Shown piece after piece: positions 42,209-50,985 of a DNA stretch of 64,000 nucleotides. The notes beneath the pieces are model-generated. The model saw only the letters and a program-made list of their open reading frames with translations, made no database searches and was not told the DNA's origin. The stretch spans positions 1 through 64,000 of the forward strand of contig JAGNEZ010000020.1 in assembly GCA_018003015.1 (NCBI GenBank). Direction: 5' to 3'. This stretch comes from Phycisphaerae bacterium. Its GTDB lineage: Bacteria; Planctomycetota; Phycisphaerae; UBA1845; PWPN01. Made by a program: the position numbers and the translations under genes. How positions within the stretch are numbered: position 1 is the stretch's first letter; every line of letters starts with the position of its first letter.

Positions 42209-43810
42209 CTACGAGTCGATCGCCGGGAGTGTGACCGGCAACACCCGGATGATCTGGGGCTTGCTCGACTCCAAGGCCCGCAGGGCAGCCGGACTCATCG
42301 GGGCATCGAGCTTCAGCACCATGAGGGCCGTGCCCTTTCGCCGCGAGAGCATCATGTCGGCGATGTTGATCTTCTGGTTACCGAAGATCGTGCCGACCAG
42401 GCCGATCACGCCTGGCTCGTCGTTATTGAAGATCAGGAGCATCTCGCCTTCCGGGACGAGGTTCATCGAGTAGCCGTCGATGGACATGATGCGCGGCTGG
42501 CCGTCCAGGAAGATCTGCCCGTTGACTTCATGGGTGGTCTCGCGCGTCTTGACCCGGACGGTGACGCTGTCGGTAACGGCGCTGGCCGACAGGTCGGAGG
42601 TTCGTTCGACCTGGATGCCCCGTTCTTTGGCGAATGCGTCCACGTTGATCACGTTCAGCCGGGCGGTGAAATGCGGGTTGAGCATGTCCGCGAGAATCTG
42701 CTTCTGCAGCGTGCTGAGCAGGGGTGCGATCTTCTCGCCGTGGGTGGTGACCTGCACTGACTCGATGATACCCGTGCCGACGTGGGAGAGGATCGCTCCG
42801 ATGCGGCGGGCGAGGTCAAGGTACGCCTTGTCCATCTCGGTCAGTTCAGCCGGCAGGCCGGCCACATTCACCGCCCAGCGGATCTTGTCGTTGACCAGGT
42901 AGTCCAGCAGGGCGTCCACCGCATCCAGGGTGACGGCCAGCTGAGCCTCCTCGGTCGAGGCGCCCAGATGTGGGGTCAGCACGATGTTCGGGGCGGTCAG
43001 CAGAGGATTGTCCGGGGCCGGCGGTTCGGTGGAGTAGACATCGACGGCCGCCCCGGCGACCTTCCCGGTAATGAGGGCCTGGGTCAGGTCGGCCTCGTTG
43101 ATCACGCCGCCCCGGGAGCTGTTGATGATTCGCACGCCGCTCTTCATCTTGGCAATGCTGTCCTTGTTGATCATCTGCTTGGTGTCATCGCTGAGTTTGG
43201 TGTGCAGGGTGATGTAGTCGGCCTGGGCAAACACATCGTCCCGGCTCCCGCACAGGGTGACCTGGCCGTCGAGTGTGCTCTGGCCCGAGTAGAAGGGATC
43301 GTAGGCGACGACGCGCATGTCGAAGGCGAGGGCCCGTTGAGCCACGGCCCGCCCGACCCGGCCGAGGCCGATGATTCCCAGTGTTTTTCCCGCCAGTTGC
43401 ACGCCGACGAACTTGTTGCGCTTCCACTCCTTGGCTCGGACGTGAGTGTCGGCCGCGGGGATGTGCCGGGACATGGCCAGCATGAGGGCCATGGTCTGCT
43501 CGGCCGTGCTCAGGGTGTTGGCGTCCGGCGTGTTCATGACCAGGATGCCGGCCTTGGTGGCCGCGGCCAGATCGACGTTATCCACGCCGACCCCGGCCCG
43601 GGCGATGACCCGGAGCTTACCCGGGTTGGCCAGGACCTTGGCCGTGATCTTCACCCCGGAGCGGATGATCATGCCGTCGTAGTTGCCGACCAGGGTGGCC
43701 AATTGGTCCTCGTTCTGCCCCGGCTTCTCGTCGACCTCGACGCCGGGCATGGCCTTGATTTTGTTAAGCCCCTCCTCCGCCAACGGGTCTGCTGCCAGGA
43801 TCCTGATCAT
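42209..43810 (-). CDS. serA: D-3-phosphoglycerate dehydrogenase
   Basis: This 533-residue enzyme catalyses the first step of L-serine biosynthesis, oxidising 3-phosphoglycerate with NAD+. The substrate-binding domain contains YDGMIIRSGVKITAKVL and VIARAGVGVDNVDLAAA. The NAD domain has GIIGLGRVGRAVAQRA. Active-site Arg (INSSRGGVINEADL), Glu and His (TPHLGASTEEAQ) are present. A long-form intervening ASB domain (about 320-450) precedes a C-terminal ACT domain (LIFNNDEPGVIGLVGTIFG), which usually gives serine feedback control. ATG 43810 is used; a GTG one codon earlier is possible. A candidate leftward promoter with TACAAT lies about 75 nt upstream. Confidence 0.96.
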   Translation of the reverse strand: MIRILAADPLAEEGLNKIKAMPGVEVDEKPGQNEDQLATLVGNYDGMIIRSGVKITAKVLANPGKLRVIARAGVGVDNVDLAAATKAGILVMNTPDANTLSTAEQTMALMLAMSRHIPAADTHVRAKEWKRNKFVGVQLAGKTLGIIGLGRVGRAVAQRALAFDMRVVAYDPFYSGQSTLDGQVTLCGSRDDVFAQADYITLHTKLSDDTKQMINKDSIAKMKSGVRIINSSRGGVINEADLTQALITGKVAGAAVDVYSTEPPAPDNPLLTAPNIVLTPHLGASTEEAQLAVTLDAVDALLDYLVNDKIRWAVNVAGLPAELTEMDKAYLDLARRIGAILSHVGTGIIESVQVTTHGEKIAPLLSTLQKQILADMLNPHFTARLNVINVDAFAKERGIQVERTSDLSASAVTDSVTVRVKTRETTHEVNGQIFLDGQPRIMSIDGYSMNLVPEGEMLLIFNNDEPGVIGLVGTIFGNQKINIADMMLSRRKGTALMVLKLDAPMSPAALRALESSKPQIIRVLPVTLPAIDS

Positions 43811-43813
43811 CAC

Positions 43814-44240
43814 TTGATCCGCCTATGTATGTGCCGAAAGAGACACGCGAACATCGCCCGGGGCCATTGGGTCCCGGGGTGCGTATTGTAACCCAAGGGA
43901 GGGTGATTTCACGCTCTGAGTTGCCGAAAGCGAGATGGCCGGCGGGTCCGAGGACCGATCGAGGATCCGCTGCTCGGGGAGAAGGGCGAGGTGGCGGCGG
44001 ACCAGTTCGGCGGCGACGGTCGCGGTCCGGGGGCTCGGCTGGGGACGAATGCCGCTTTCCGGATTGAGGTCCTTTCTCGGCGGCGGGGGATGGCCGGCAG
44101 ACGGCGTCTGGGTGGTGGCGGCGCGGGCGTCGGCGGGGCTCAGCAGGGCTGCTTTCTTGTTCGACCAGAGAACAGCCGGCCTGGGCAGGGGGGTGAAGAG
44201 GTGCTCCAGTCCGGCCGGGGCACGGTTCGCGTCCTGGCTT
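43814..44240. other. Intergenic region between two leftward genes
   Basis: This is 427 nt. It holds the candidate serA promoter and a near-palindromic GC hairpin beside it (two CCCGGG blocks around 43858-43879). The rest is GC-rich with no convincing coding frame; open frames through it continue as antisense of the GDSL gene. Confidence 0.4.
43885..43912 (-). promoter_or_regulatory. Candidate leftward promoter of serA
   Basis: On the minus strand TACAAT (complement of 43885-43890) lies 16 nt after GTGAAA (complement of 43907-43912), about 75 nt before the serA start. A GC-rich stem with CCCGGG on both sides follows the predicted start point. Confidence 0.45.
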
Positions 44241-45644
44241 TCAACGGAAGCACTTGATCATCTCTTCCGCGAAGAGGCGATGCCCACGGTCGTCGGGATG
44301 GTTGAGCGTGTTGACCAGCAGGGTCGGATACGGCACGCCCTCCTTCCACAGGTGAGCCCATCGGGCGCTGGCGTCGGCCACCGCCAGGTTGTGCTTCTCC
44401 GCGAAGCGGTAGAGAGCCTGGACGTAACCGCGGTTCTCATCCTCCCGGAGGGACCTGAAGCCCATCCAGTGGGCGGCGGTGAAGTGCGGCGTGATCAGGA
44501 CAAGCTCCGTGCCGAACGGCCTGACCCGCTTCAGGATCTCGTTGTAGGTTTGCTCGACGGCGGCTTCGTCCATGGAGGCGTCGTTGACGAACTCCATGGT
44601 CAGCACGTCGGGCTTGAGAGCGATGATCCGCTCGAAGGTCACCTCGTCCGCGGGGCAGGCGCCCGGGTTTCTGAACCACTCGTCGGTGAAGGGCTCCATG
44701 CGAAGCCATTGCCGGGAGGTGGTGCCGCCGTAGCTGATGTTGACCACGTTGACGGGCAGGCAGGGATTGGGCAGGCCGTCGATCAGCATTCGCCGGAATT
44801 GCTCGACGTAGCGCATCGAGCCGCGACTCACGTCGCCGCCGGTGGTGACCGAGTCGCCCCAACAGACGATGGTCAGCGGCTTGCCCGCCTTGATCTTCTG
44901 AAGGGCCTTGGGGAGCCGGCCGGGAGCGCTCCTGGTCACGGCCAGGTCGGGAGCTTCGAGCAGCGGGAAGAGGTGCTCGTCGGTCAGTTCCTGGGCGTGA
45001 TAGGGACGGTAGACGTTGAATAGCCGCTGACCCGACCAGGCCGGCTCGGGGGGGACCGGTACGGAGATATCCGGCCGGCCACGGATCAGCGATGGTCGTC
45101 CCAAGGTATCGATGAAGACCGAGTCGATCCGACGGAGGCTGCATCGGTAGGAGGCGAAGACTGTGTCGTTCGGTGACACCCGCGACTCCGGGCCGATGCC
45201 AACCATGCCGAACTCGGTGCCGACCAGGTAGTCCTTGCCCTCGGTCAGCGGTTCGCCCCCCGGCGACTTGCGAATGACCAGGGATCCCGGTGCCAGGGAG
45301 CCGGACGCATTGACGCCGGCTGTTCGAACGCCGCGCAAAGGGGTACCCGCCGCCCACGCGTTTGGCCTGTCGGGCGATAACTTGAGCGGCTCGTTCTCGA
45401 CGGCGACCAGGTCCGCCGGTTCGATCGCCAGGGAGGCCGCCTGCTCGATGCGGAGTTCCCGGCCCGCGATGCGGTAGACGCCCGGTCTGACCATCAGCGT
45501 GGTCCCTTGGATGGCAATGTGGGCCAGAAACTGACGGTTGGCGGCCTGGGCCTCGGGCCTCGCCGGAAGGGAAGCCGCTTGCTCGGCGAGGGTCCATGGG
45601 GCGGCGAAGAGAAACGGAGCCAAGAGAACCGCGAGACGATGCAT
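44241..45644 (-). CDS. Exported SGNH/GDSL hydrolase
   Basis: The protein has 467 residues with signal peptide MHRLAVLLAPFLFAAPWTLA and AAGAGGTGACTC before the ATG. The first about 240 residues are a beta-rich domain (LMVRPGVYRIAGRELRIEQA, DTVFASYRCSLRRIDSVFID). The SGNH hydrolase follows: block I VCWGDSVTTGG with the nucleophile Ser, block II NISYGGTTSRQW, block III MEFVND, and block V NHPDDRGHRLF containing the catalytic Asp/His. Such exported enzymes commonly deacetylate polysaccharides (for example carbohydrate acetyl esterases), which would fit the hydrolase set in the window. The substrate is not defined. It is 75 nt downstream of the DUF47 gene on the same strand. Confidence 0.9.
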   Translation of the reverse strand: MHRLAVLLAPFLFAAPWTLAEQAASLPARPEAQAANRQFLAHIAIQGTTLMVRPGVYRIAGRELRIEQAASLAIEPADLVAVENEPLKLSPDRPNAWAAGTPLRGVRTAGVNASGSLAPGSLVIRKSPGGEPLTEGKDYLVGTEFGMVGIGPESRVSPNDTVFASYRCSLRRIDSVFIDTLGRPSLIRGRPDISVPVPPEPAWSGQRLFNVYRPYHAQELTDEHLFPLLEAPDLAVTRSAPGRLPKALQKIKAGKPLTIVCWGDSVTTGGDVSRGSMRYVEQFRRMLIDGLPNPCLPVNVVNISYGGTTSRQWLRMEPFTDEWFRNPGACPADEVTFERIIALKPDVLTMEFVNDASMDEAAVEQTYNEILKRVRPFGTELVLITPHFTAAHWMGFRSLREDENRGYVQALYRFAEKHNLAVADASARWAHLWKEGVPYPTLLVNTLNHPDDRGHRLFAEEMIKCFR

Positions 45645-45719
45645 GAGTCACCTCTTGTCCGGGGCCGTCGAATCGGGCGACCCCCATCCGCGGAGGGGGT
45701 GCGCGAGGCGCAGGGCCGG

Positions 45720-46349
45720 TCACATGTTCTTCAGGATGACGCGTTCGATGGTATTCGCCGCGTCCTCACAACCGTCAATGGCGGCCTCGGTCAGGTCGTA
45801 AAGCTCCTTCAGTTTCATGACCTCGAGGGGGTTCATGGGAGGGTCGCTGGTGAACAGGGCGGCCAGGGCCTCGTGATTCGTGTCGTCGCCGACGTTCTCG
45901 AGGTGGTGGATCTCCAGGAGATGATTCCGGATCTCCTCGGGCCGTCTCATCTGGCGGAGACGGGTCATCGCCTGGCGGATGTGGACACAGGCCTTCAGCA
46001 GGACGTCCGACTGCTTGACGATGGCATCCGGTGGCCGGGCGATCTTGAAAAGCAGCATCCTCTGGGCTGCGGCGTCGATGGCGTCGATGATGTTGTCGAT
46101 CTGGTTGACGAGGGCCTGGATGTCCTCTCGGTCAAACGGGGTGATGAAGGTCGTGTCGAGCTTGAGGAAGGTGCGTCGGGCCACGCTGTCGCCGTCGTGT
46201 TCGATCTGGCGGATCTCGTTGAGATGGTCCTTGGCCCGGCCGTAGTCCGCGACCAGTTCCTTGAACGCTCTGGCGGCGCGCTCCAGCGTGGCAGCGCCCT
46301 CGTCGAAGAGTTCGTAGAAACCGGTATCCCGGGGAAACAGGCCGAACAT
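45720..46349 (-). CDS. DUF47 / PhoU-like family protein
   Basis: This 209-residue protein is read from the ATG at 46349, which has GGGAGGTCC upstream, rather than an upstream TTG. The all-helical sequence has MFGLFPRDTGFYELFDEGAATL, EIRQIEHDGDSVARRTFLKLDTTFITPFDREDI and IHHLENVGDDTNHEALAALF. The paired E-x-x-x-D and HDGD motifs match the PhoU-related DUF47 family (TIGR00153), thought to bind metal clusters and usually encoded next to a Pit-type phosphate transporter. No Pit gene is adjacent here; the next gene is a GDSL hydrolase. It is a soluble cytoplasmic protein, probably regulating phosphate or divalent-metal transport from a distance. Confidence 0.9.
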   Translation of the reverse strand: MFGLFPRDTGFYELFDEGAATLERAARAFKELVADYGRAKDHLNEIRQIEHDGDSVARRTFLKLDTTFITPFDREDIQALVNQIDNIIDAIDAAAQRMLLFKIARPPDAIVKQSDVLLKACVHIRQAMTRLRQMRRPEEIRNHLLEIHHLENVGDDTNHEALAALFTSDPPMNPLEVMKLKELYDLTEAAIDGCEDAANTIERVILKNM

Positions 46350-46704
46350 CAGCAGGACCTCCCACGCCAACCGAGGGTTCAGGGGATGGTGAGGCTACTG
46401 TCGTGCCCGCGGCCTGTCAATCGGTTCGTGCCCCGGTGGTTGCCCCCGGTGGGTTCGTTTTCGATGCCCGGCGACGACGGATGGGTAGGCTGATTGCTCC
46501 GGGGAGCTGGCAATTCGACACGTGTCGATGCATGAGGCTCGCGCGGCGAAGAACGACCGGGCTCATCCACAGATTCTGCACATTTTTATCCACCGTTTCT
46601 CAACATTTCTCTTGACTTTTGTCGATCCTGAGCTAATTCTCATAATCTAGAAGGAAACGCGGGTTTGGCGTGGCCGCGTCGCGTGATTGGTTGCAGTTCT
46701 CCGT
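46350..46704. other. Divergent intergenic region with DnaA-box-like cluster and rightward promoter
   Basis: This is 355 nt. Three 9-mers resembling TTATCCACA lie in sequence: TCATCCACA (46563-46571), TTATCCACC (46586-46594) and TTCTCAACA (46597-46605). They are followed by an AT-rich promoter: TTGTCG (46619-46624), 16 nt, CATAAT (46641-46646). A TTGACT at 46612-46617 is an alternative -35. This would drive the KamA gene and may be DnaA-linked. Confidence 0.4.
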
Positions 46705-48093
46705 ATGTTTCGGAGAGACTCGGCCCCGACCCGTACGAGGTACCTTGGTCCAATGGACGAGCAGTCTATGGGCTCCGACTCGGAGCCCGACGGTGAACGC
46801 CGCGGATCTGTCAGCCTACCTGTACTAGACATCAATCCTAATCCTGTCGCGATTGATCCGCCGCTCCTCACAGGGGGGGGTGACATCACCAGGCGGAGGT
46901 CGCGGACTCGGGGTGAACAGGCTCCCCGGGGCACAACAACCCTTCCCCCTATTGGTTCTCGCACCAATGCGTTCTGTCGGCGGTTCTTTCCGGACGCCAC
47001 AGCTGCCGACTGGAACGATTGGCAATGGCAGCTTCGGAATCGTCTTCGCGATCTGGCCGGCCTGGAGCGTGTCTTCAGGCTCTCCGATGACGAGCGCGAG
47101 ACGGTCCTTCGCCTCGGCGGGCGACTGCCGGTCGGCATCACGCCCTACTATGCGTCGCACATGGGGCATGATGATTCCAGCCATCCGACCCGGCGAGCCA
47201 TGATACCCGTGTCCGGGGAGTTCGCCCGGACGGTGGGTGAGGCCGATGATCCACTGGGCGAGGACGGCCACAGCCCGGTGCCCGGTTTGGTTCACCGCTA
47301 TCCCGACCGGGTTCTGTTCCTGGTGACGAATTTCTGTGCTACCTACTGCCGGTACTGCACCCGGGCGCGCATGGTTGGGCATTCCGGCGAGTACCACTTC
47401 AACTACAAGCAGTATCAGAGGGCGGTCGACTACATCGGTGCCCACCCTGAGATCCGGGATGTCCTGTTGTCCGGCGGTGACCCGTTGACCATGAGCGACG
47501 ATCGGTTGGAGTGGATCCTGTCGAAGCTGCAGGCCATTCCCCACGTCGAGTTCATCCGGATCGGGACGAAGGTGCCGGTCGTCCTGCCTCAACGGATCAC
47601 GCCGGCCCTGACCCGGATGCTCCGGCGGTATCACCCGCTGTGGATGAGCATTCATTTCATGCACCCGGTGGAGATCACGCCGGAAGTGGGGCGGGCATGT
47701 GGACGACTGGCCGATGCCGGCATTCCCCTGGGTAGCCAGACGGTGTTGCTTCGCGGGATCAACGACAAGGTCGAGACCATGAAGCAGCTTGTTCACGGGC
47801 TGCTGAGGATCCGTGTTCGGCCGTACTACCTGTACCAGTGCGATCCGATTTCGGGCTCGAGCCACTTCCGAACCTCGGTCGAGAAGGGGCTGGAGATGAT
47901 CAGCGGCCTCCGAGGGCATACGACCGGCTACGCCGTGCCCAATTTCGTCATCGACGCCCCTGGCGGCGGCGGCAAGATTCCGCTGATTCCTGAGCCGATG
48001 GTCGGGCGTGACGGCGATTTCGTCCTGCTTCGCAACTACGAGGGCAGGATCTTCCGCTACCCGGATCCCCTTCCGGAGAACCGGGGCCGCTAA
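46705..48093 (+). CDS. KamA-family radical SAM aminomutase
   Basis: The enzyme has 462 residues from ATG 46705; an ATG at 46753 is possible and the first about 85 residues are unconserved. The radical SAM motif is C211-x3-C215-x2-C218 (NFCATYCRYCTRAR). DVLLSGGDPLTMSDDRLEWIL and IRIGTKVPVVLPQRI follow, as does VRPYYLYQCDPISGSSHFRTSVEKG. Near the C-terminus APGGGGKIPLIPE contains the PLP-binding Lys of lysine/glutamate 2,3-aminomutases. It would move an alpha-amino group to the beta position, giving a beta-amino acid such as beta-lysine, in the cytoplasm under low oxygen. It heads a cluster of two ATP-grasp ligases and a GNAT, separated by 205 nt that hold a hairpin. Confidence 0.9.
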   Translation: MFRRDSAPTRTRYLGPMDEQSMGSDSEPDGERRGSVSLPVLDINPNPVAIDPPLLTGGGDITRRRSRTRGEQAPRGTTTLPPIGSRTNAFCRRFFPDATAADWNDWQWQLRNRLRDLAGLERVFRLSDDERETVLRLGGRLPVGITPYYASHMGHDDSSHPTRRAMIPVSGEFARTVGEADDPLGEDGHSPVPGLVHRYPDRVLFLVTNFCATYCRYCTRARMVGHSGEYHFNYKQYQRAVDYIGAHPEIRDVLLSGGDPLTMSDDRLEWILSKLQAIPHVEFIRIGTKVPVVLPQRITPALTRMLRRYHPLWMSIHFMHPVEITPEVGRACGRLADAGIPLGSQTVLLRGINDKVETMKQLVHGLLRIRVRPYYLYQCDPISGSSHFRTSVEKGLEMISGLRGHTTGYAVPNFVIDAPGGGGKIPLIPEPMVGRDGDFVLLRNYEGRIFRYPDPLPENRGR

Positions 48094-48114
48094 CACTCGT
48101 GGAAGGGATTCAAG

Positions 48115-48129
48115 CCCCGCCCGGCGGGG
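48115..48129 (+). terminator. GC hairpin after the KamA gene
   Basis: CCCCGCC (48115-48121) and GGCGGGG (48123-48129) pair perfectly around a single base, 22 nt after the stop. No T-run follows, so it may attenuate rather than end transcription into the ligase genes. Confidence 0.4.
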
Positions 48130-48298
48130 ACGGCGACGTCGAGCCCCGTGTCTGGGGTGGTGCGGAATGTGTGCGCCTTGGGCGGACCTGTGGTCGGGAT
48201 CGGGCCATCCTGCTCGCCGAGGTTGATACTCAACGCATCAGCAGACACACCGAAAGACCTGGGGGTGTACACGGAGTTTTGACTTGGCAAAGCCTGCG

Positions 48299-49294
48299 AT
48301 GAACGTGGGACTGACCTACGACTTGCGAGCTGATTACCTGGCGGCCGGCTACGGCGAAGAAGAGACCGCGGAGTTTGACCGGCCGGACACGATCGATGCT
48401 CTGGCCGAGGCGCTTTCCCAGCTTGGGCACCAGCCCGACAGGATCGGCAACATTCGCAGCCTGACCGCGCGACTCGCCCAAGGCGACCGCTGGGACATGG
48501 TTTTCAACATCGCGGAGGGTCTTCGCGGATACGGCCGGGAGGCTCAGGTGCCGGCCCTGCTGGAGGCGTTTGACATTCCGTACACGTTCAGCGATCCACT
48601 GGTGCTGGCCCTCTCTCTCCATAAGGGGCTCACCAAGCGGGTTCTGCGTGATCTGGGAGTGAGCACGACGGACTTCAGGCTGGTTGAACAGGAGGCGGAT
48701 GTAGCCGGGGTTGACCTGCCGTTCCCGCTGTTTGTGAAGCCGGTTGCGGAGGGTACGGCCAAGGGCATCACCCCGCGATCTCGGGTGACGTCACGATCCG
48801 AGTTGGAGCGGGAGTGCGTGCGCATCCTGAAGGCGTGTCGGCAGCCCGTCCTGGTCGAACCGTTTCTGGGTGGACGCGAGTTCACTGTGGGCATTACCGG
48901 CACCGGTAACGACGCTGCAGCCATCGGGACCCTCGAGGTCATTTTGAACAAGAACGCCGAGGCCAACGCATACACCTATGTCAACAAGGAGCAGTGCGAG
49001 GAGCGGGTTGAATACCCCCTCGCGGATGCCGCGTCGGCGAGGGTGGCGGAGGAGCTTGCCTTGGCGACCTGGAGGAGCTTGGATTGCCGGGACGGGGGGC
49101 GGGTGGACTTGCGGGCGGATGAGAACGGGCGCATGTTCGTCATGGAAGTCAATCCGCTGCCCGGCCTGCACCCCGAGCATTCCGACCTACCCATCCTGGC
49201 CACGGCGGTCGGTATCCCCTATGTCGAGTTGATCGGTCGGATCGTGGCATCGGCGCGGAAACGCCAGGGGACGTCGGCTGCATGCAAGTCCTGA
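48299..49294 (+). CDS. ATP-grasp ligase 1 (D-Ala-D-Ala ligase-like)
   Basis: The protein has 331 residues from ATG 48299; an in-frame TTG at 48284 is an alternative. The N-terminal lobe has MVFNIAEGLRGYGREAQVPALLEAFDIPYTFSDPLVLALSLHKGLTKRVL. The ATP-grasp core has FPLFVKPVAEGTAKGIT, PVLVEPFLGGREFTVGI and DLRADENGRMFVMEVNPLPGL, with the N-x-[NP] Mg site. It is related to D-Ala-D-Ala ligase, but the region after the Lys is shorter and it pairs with a second ATP-grasp gene that overlaps it by 13 nt. Such ligases join an amino acid carboxylate to an amine using ATP. With KamA upstream and a GNAT downstream, a beta-amino-acid-containing peptide product is plausible. It is probably not a peptidoglycan ligase. 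Confidence 0.88.
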   Translation: MNVGLTYDLRADYLAAGYGEEETAEFDRPDTIDALAEALSQLGHQPDRIGNIRSLTARLAQGDRWDMVFNIAEGLRGYGREAQVPALLEAFDIPYTFSDPLVLALSLHKGLTKRVLRDLGVSTTDFRLVEQEADVAGVDLPFPLFVKPVAEGTAKGITPRSRVTSRSELERECVRILKACRQPVLVEPFLGGREFTVGITGTGNDAAAIGTLEVILNKNAEANAYTYVNKEQCEERVEYPLADAASARVAEELALATWRSLDCRDGGRVDLRADENGRMFVMEVNPLPGLHPEHSDLPILATAVGIPYVELIGRIVASARKRQGTSAACKS

Positions 49295-50271
49295 TCCTCC
49301 ACGACGACGTACCCGCCGACGCGCCTTTGGACGAGCTGGACAACCTGGTTCAGGCTGAGGCGATCAGTGCCGCCCTGGTACAACTAGGCCACCAGACGCG
49401 TCGGCTGCCTTTCACCCTCGATCTGAAGCTCGTCGAGCAAGCGATCCGCCAAGCCAAGCCGGATCTGGTCTTCAACCTGGTTGAGACGGCCGGAGGAACA
49501 GGGCGGCTGACCTACCTGGCTCCGGCATTGCTCGACGGGCTGGGCATCGCGTACACCGGAGCGGGGACGGATGCCATGTTCTCCACATCGAGCAAAGTTC
49601 TCAGTAAGAAGATTCTGGAGGGGCATGGCATTCCGACGCCGGCATGGTTCACCCCCGAGACACTGCTGGAGCGGAGCGAGCCCCTGAGCGGCTCGTTCAT
49701 CATCAAGTCGGTATGGGAAGACGCCTCCATCGGAATCGACGACGGTTCGATCATGACTCCCGCAAGCCCGGCCGCACTGCGTCAGGAGATGGTGGGGCGT
49801 CTGGGTCGGCTCGGCGGCGAGGCCTTCGCGGAGAGCTACATTGACGGTCGGGAGTTCAACCTGTCGCTGTTGGGCCGAGGCGGCGAGGTCGATGTTCTGC
49901 CGCCGGCCGAGATCCACTTTGTGGACTTTGCCCCGGGCAAGCCTCGGATCGTGAATTACCAGGCCAAGTGGGACGAGCGATCACATGAGTTTCACCATAC
50001 GCCCCGGTGTTTCGAGTTTCCGGCATCAGACCGTGGCCTGTTGGGAGAACTGGCAGGCTTGGCCCGGCAGTGTTGGGTGGTCTTTGGGTTGACCGGGTAC
50101 GCCCGGGTGGACTTCCGGGTCGACCGAGTTGGCAACCCTTGGGTCCTGGAGTTGAACTCCAACCCTTGTCTGTCGCCGGACGCGGGGTTCATCGCGGCGG
50201 CCGACCGTGCGGGCCTGGGCTTTGTTGGTGCGATTCAGCGGATTGTGGAGGAAGGAGTCGGCCGGCATTGA
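49282..50271 (+). CDS. ATP-grasp ligase 2 (D-Ala-D-Ala ligase-like)
   Basis: The protein has 329 residues, and its ATG lies inside the end of the previous gene (13-nt overlap). It shares the fold with its neighbour: DLVFNLVETAGGTGRLTYLAPALLDGLGIAYTG, TPAWFTPETLL, SFIIKSVWEDASIGIDDGSI, EAFAESYIDGREFNLSLLG, YARVDFRVDRVGNPWVLELNSNPCLSP. The GTGRL segment and the unusual loop EIHFVDFAPGKPRIVNYQAKWDE differ clearly from ligase 1, so the two probably act on different substrates in sequence rather than as duplicates. It ends two nucleotides before the GNAT ATG. A second amide bond in the same small molecule is the simplest model; the product is unknown. Confidence 0.88.
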   Translation: MQVLILHDDVPADAPLDELDNLVQAEAISAALVQLGHQTRRLPFTLDLKLVEQAIRQAKPDLVFNLVETAGGTGRLTYLAPALLDGLGIAYTGAGTDAMFSTSSKVLSKKILEGHGIPTPAWFTPETLLERSEPLSGSFIIKSVWEDASIGIDDGSIMTPASPAALRQEMVGRLGRLGGEAFAESYIDGREFNLSLLGRGGEVDVLPPAEIHFVDFAPGKPRIVNYQAKWDERSHEFHHTPRCFEFPASDRGLLGELAGLARQCWVVFGLTGYARVDFRVDRVGNPWVLELNSNPCLSPDAGFIAAADRAGLGFVGAIQRIVEEGVGRH

Positions 50272-50273
50272 GC

Positions 50274-50759
50274 ATGGAGACACTGGTGTTTCGTGAAGAC
50301 GTGCGCGAATCCGACATCGCTGTCGTTCGCGAGATCGTGATGGCCACCAAGATGTTCTACCAGCACGAGGCAGACGTGGCCGCCGAACTGGTCGAGGAGC
50401 GTCTTCGCCGCGGCCCGGCGAGCGGGTACTTCTTCGTGTTTGCCGAACTGGCCGGAGAAGTCGCCGGTTACTCCTGCTATGGCCCCATCGCCTGCACCGC
50501 GCACAGCTATGACCTGTTCTGGATCGCCGTACGTCCCGACTGCCAAGGCCATGGGCTGGGCAGGAGGCTCTTGGGGCTCTCCGAACGGCGGATCGTGGAA
50601 GCCGGCGGCCGACGAATCTACGTCGAGACCTCCGGACGACCGCTGTACCATTCCACGCGAGCATTCTATGAACACTGTGCGTACATCCGGGAAGCGACGC
50701 TCAAGGACTTCTACGCCATCGGAGATGACAAGGCCGTCTACGTGAAAGTTGTTGGATAG
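50274..50759 (+). CDS. GNAT family N-acetyltransferase in the KamA/ATP-grasp cluster
   Basis: The protein has 161 residues, starting 2 nt after the stop of ligase 2. Core motifs: YFFVFAELAGEVAGYSCYGPIACTAHSYDLFWIAVRPDCQGHGLGRRLLGLSERRIVEAGGRRIYVETS. The Q-G-x-G-x-G/R-R motif for acetyl-CoA is DCQGHGLGRRLL. FYEHCAYIREATLKDFYAIGDDKAVYVKVVG closes the fold. Its position beside KamA recalls AblB, the acetyltransferase that completes N-epsilon-acetyl-beta-lysine, a compatible solute, but this is a different GNAT subgroup and two ligases intervene. It likely caps the peptide product. Expression with the ligases from the promoter before KamA, or from the 205-nt gap, is inferred. Confidence 0.9.
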   Translation: METLVFREDVRESDIAVVREIVMATKMFYQHEADVAAELVEERLRRGPASGYFFVFAELAGEVAGYSCYGPIACTAHSYDLFWIAVRPDCQGHGLGRRLLGLSERRIVEAGGRRIYVETSGRPLYHSTRAFYEHCAYIREATLKDFYAIGDDKAVYVKVVG

Positions 50760-50985
50760 GCGGTTCATGACCATCTGGCGATGGGTATCCGGCCGACCAG
50801 CCCGGGGCGCGGTTCCGTCTCCAGGCTGCGATCTTCCCGTATCTCACTCCACCGGCGTCACCGGGCAGGGCGTGAGCTCGCCGGGCGGCACGCCGGGGCA
50901 CCTGCGGTTCGGATCCCCGCGGCTTTCTTGACGCTCCGGAGCCAGCCACGTACCCTACCTCCCTCAAGAAAGGGGACCATTGGTC

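Noticed and set aside
46350-46704. Chromosomal replication origin
   Set aside because: Only three imperfect DnaA-like boxes, no dnaA, dnaN, gyrB or rpmH neighbour, and no skew data. Treated as a possible DnaA-linked promoter only.
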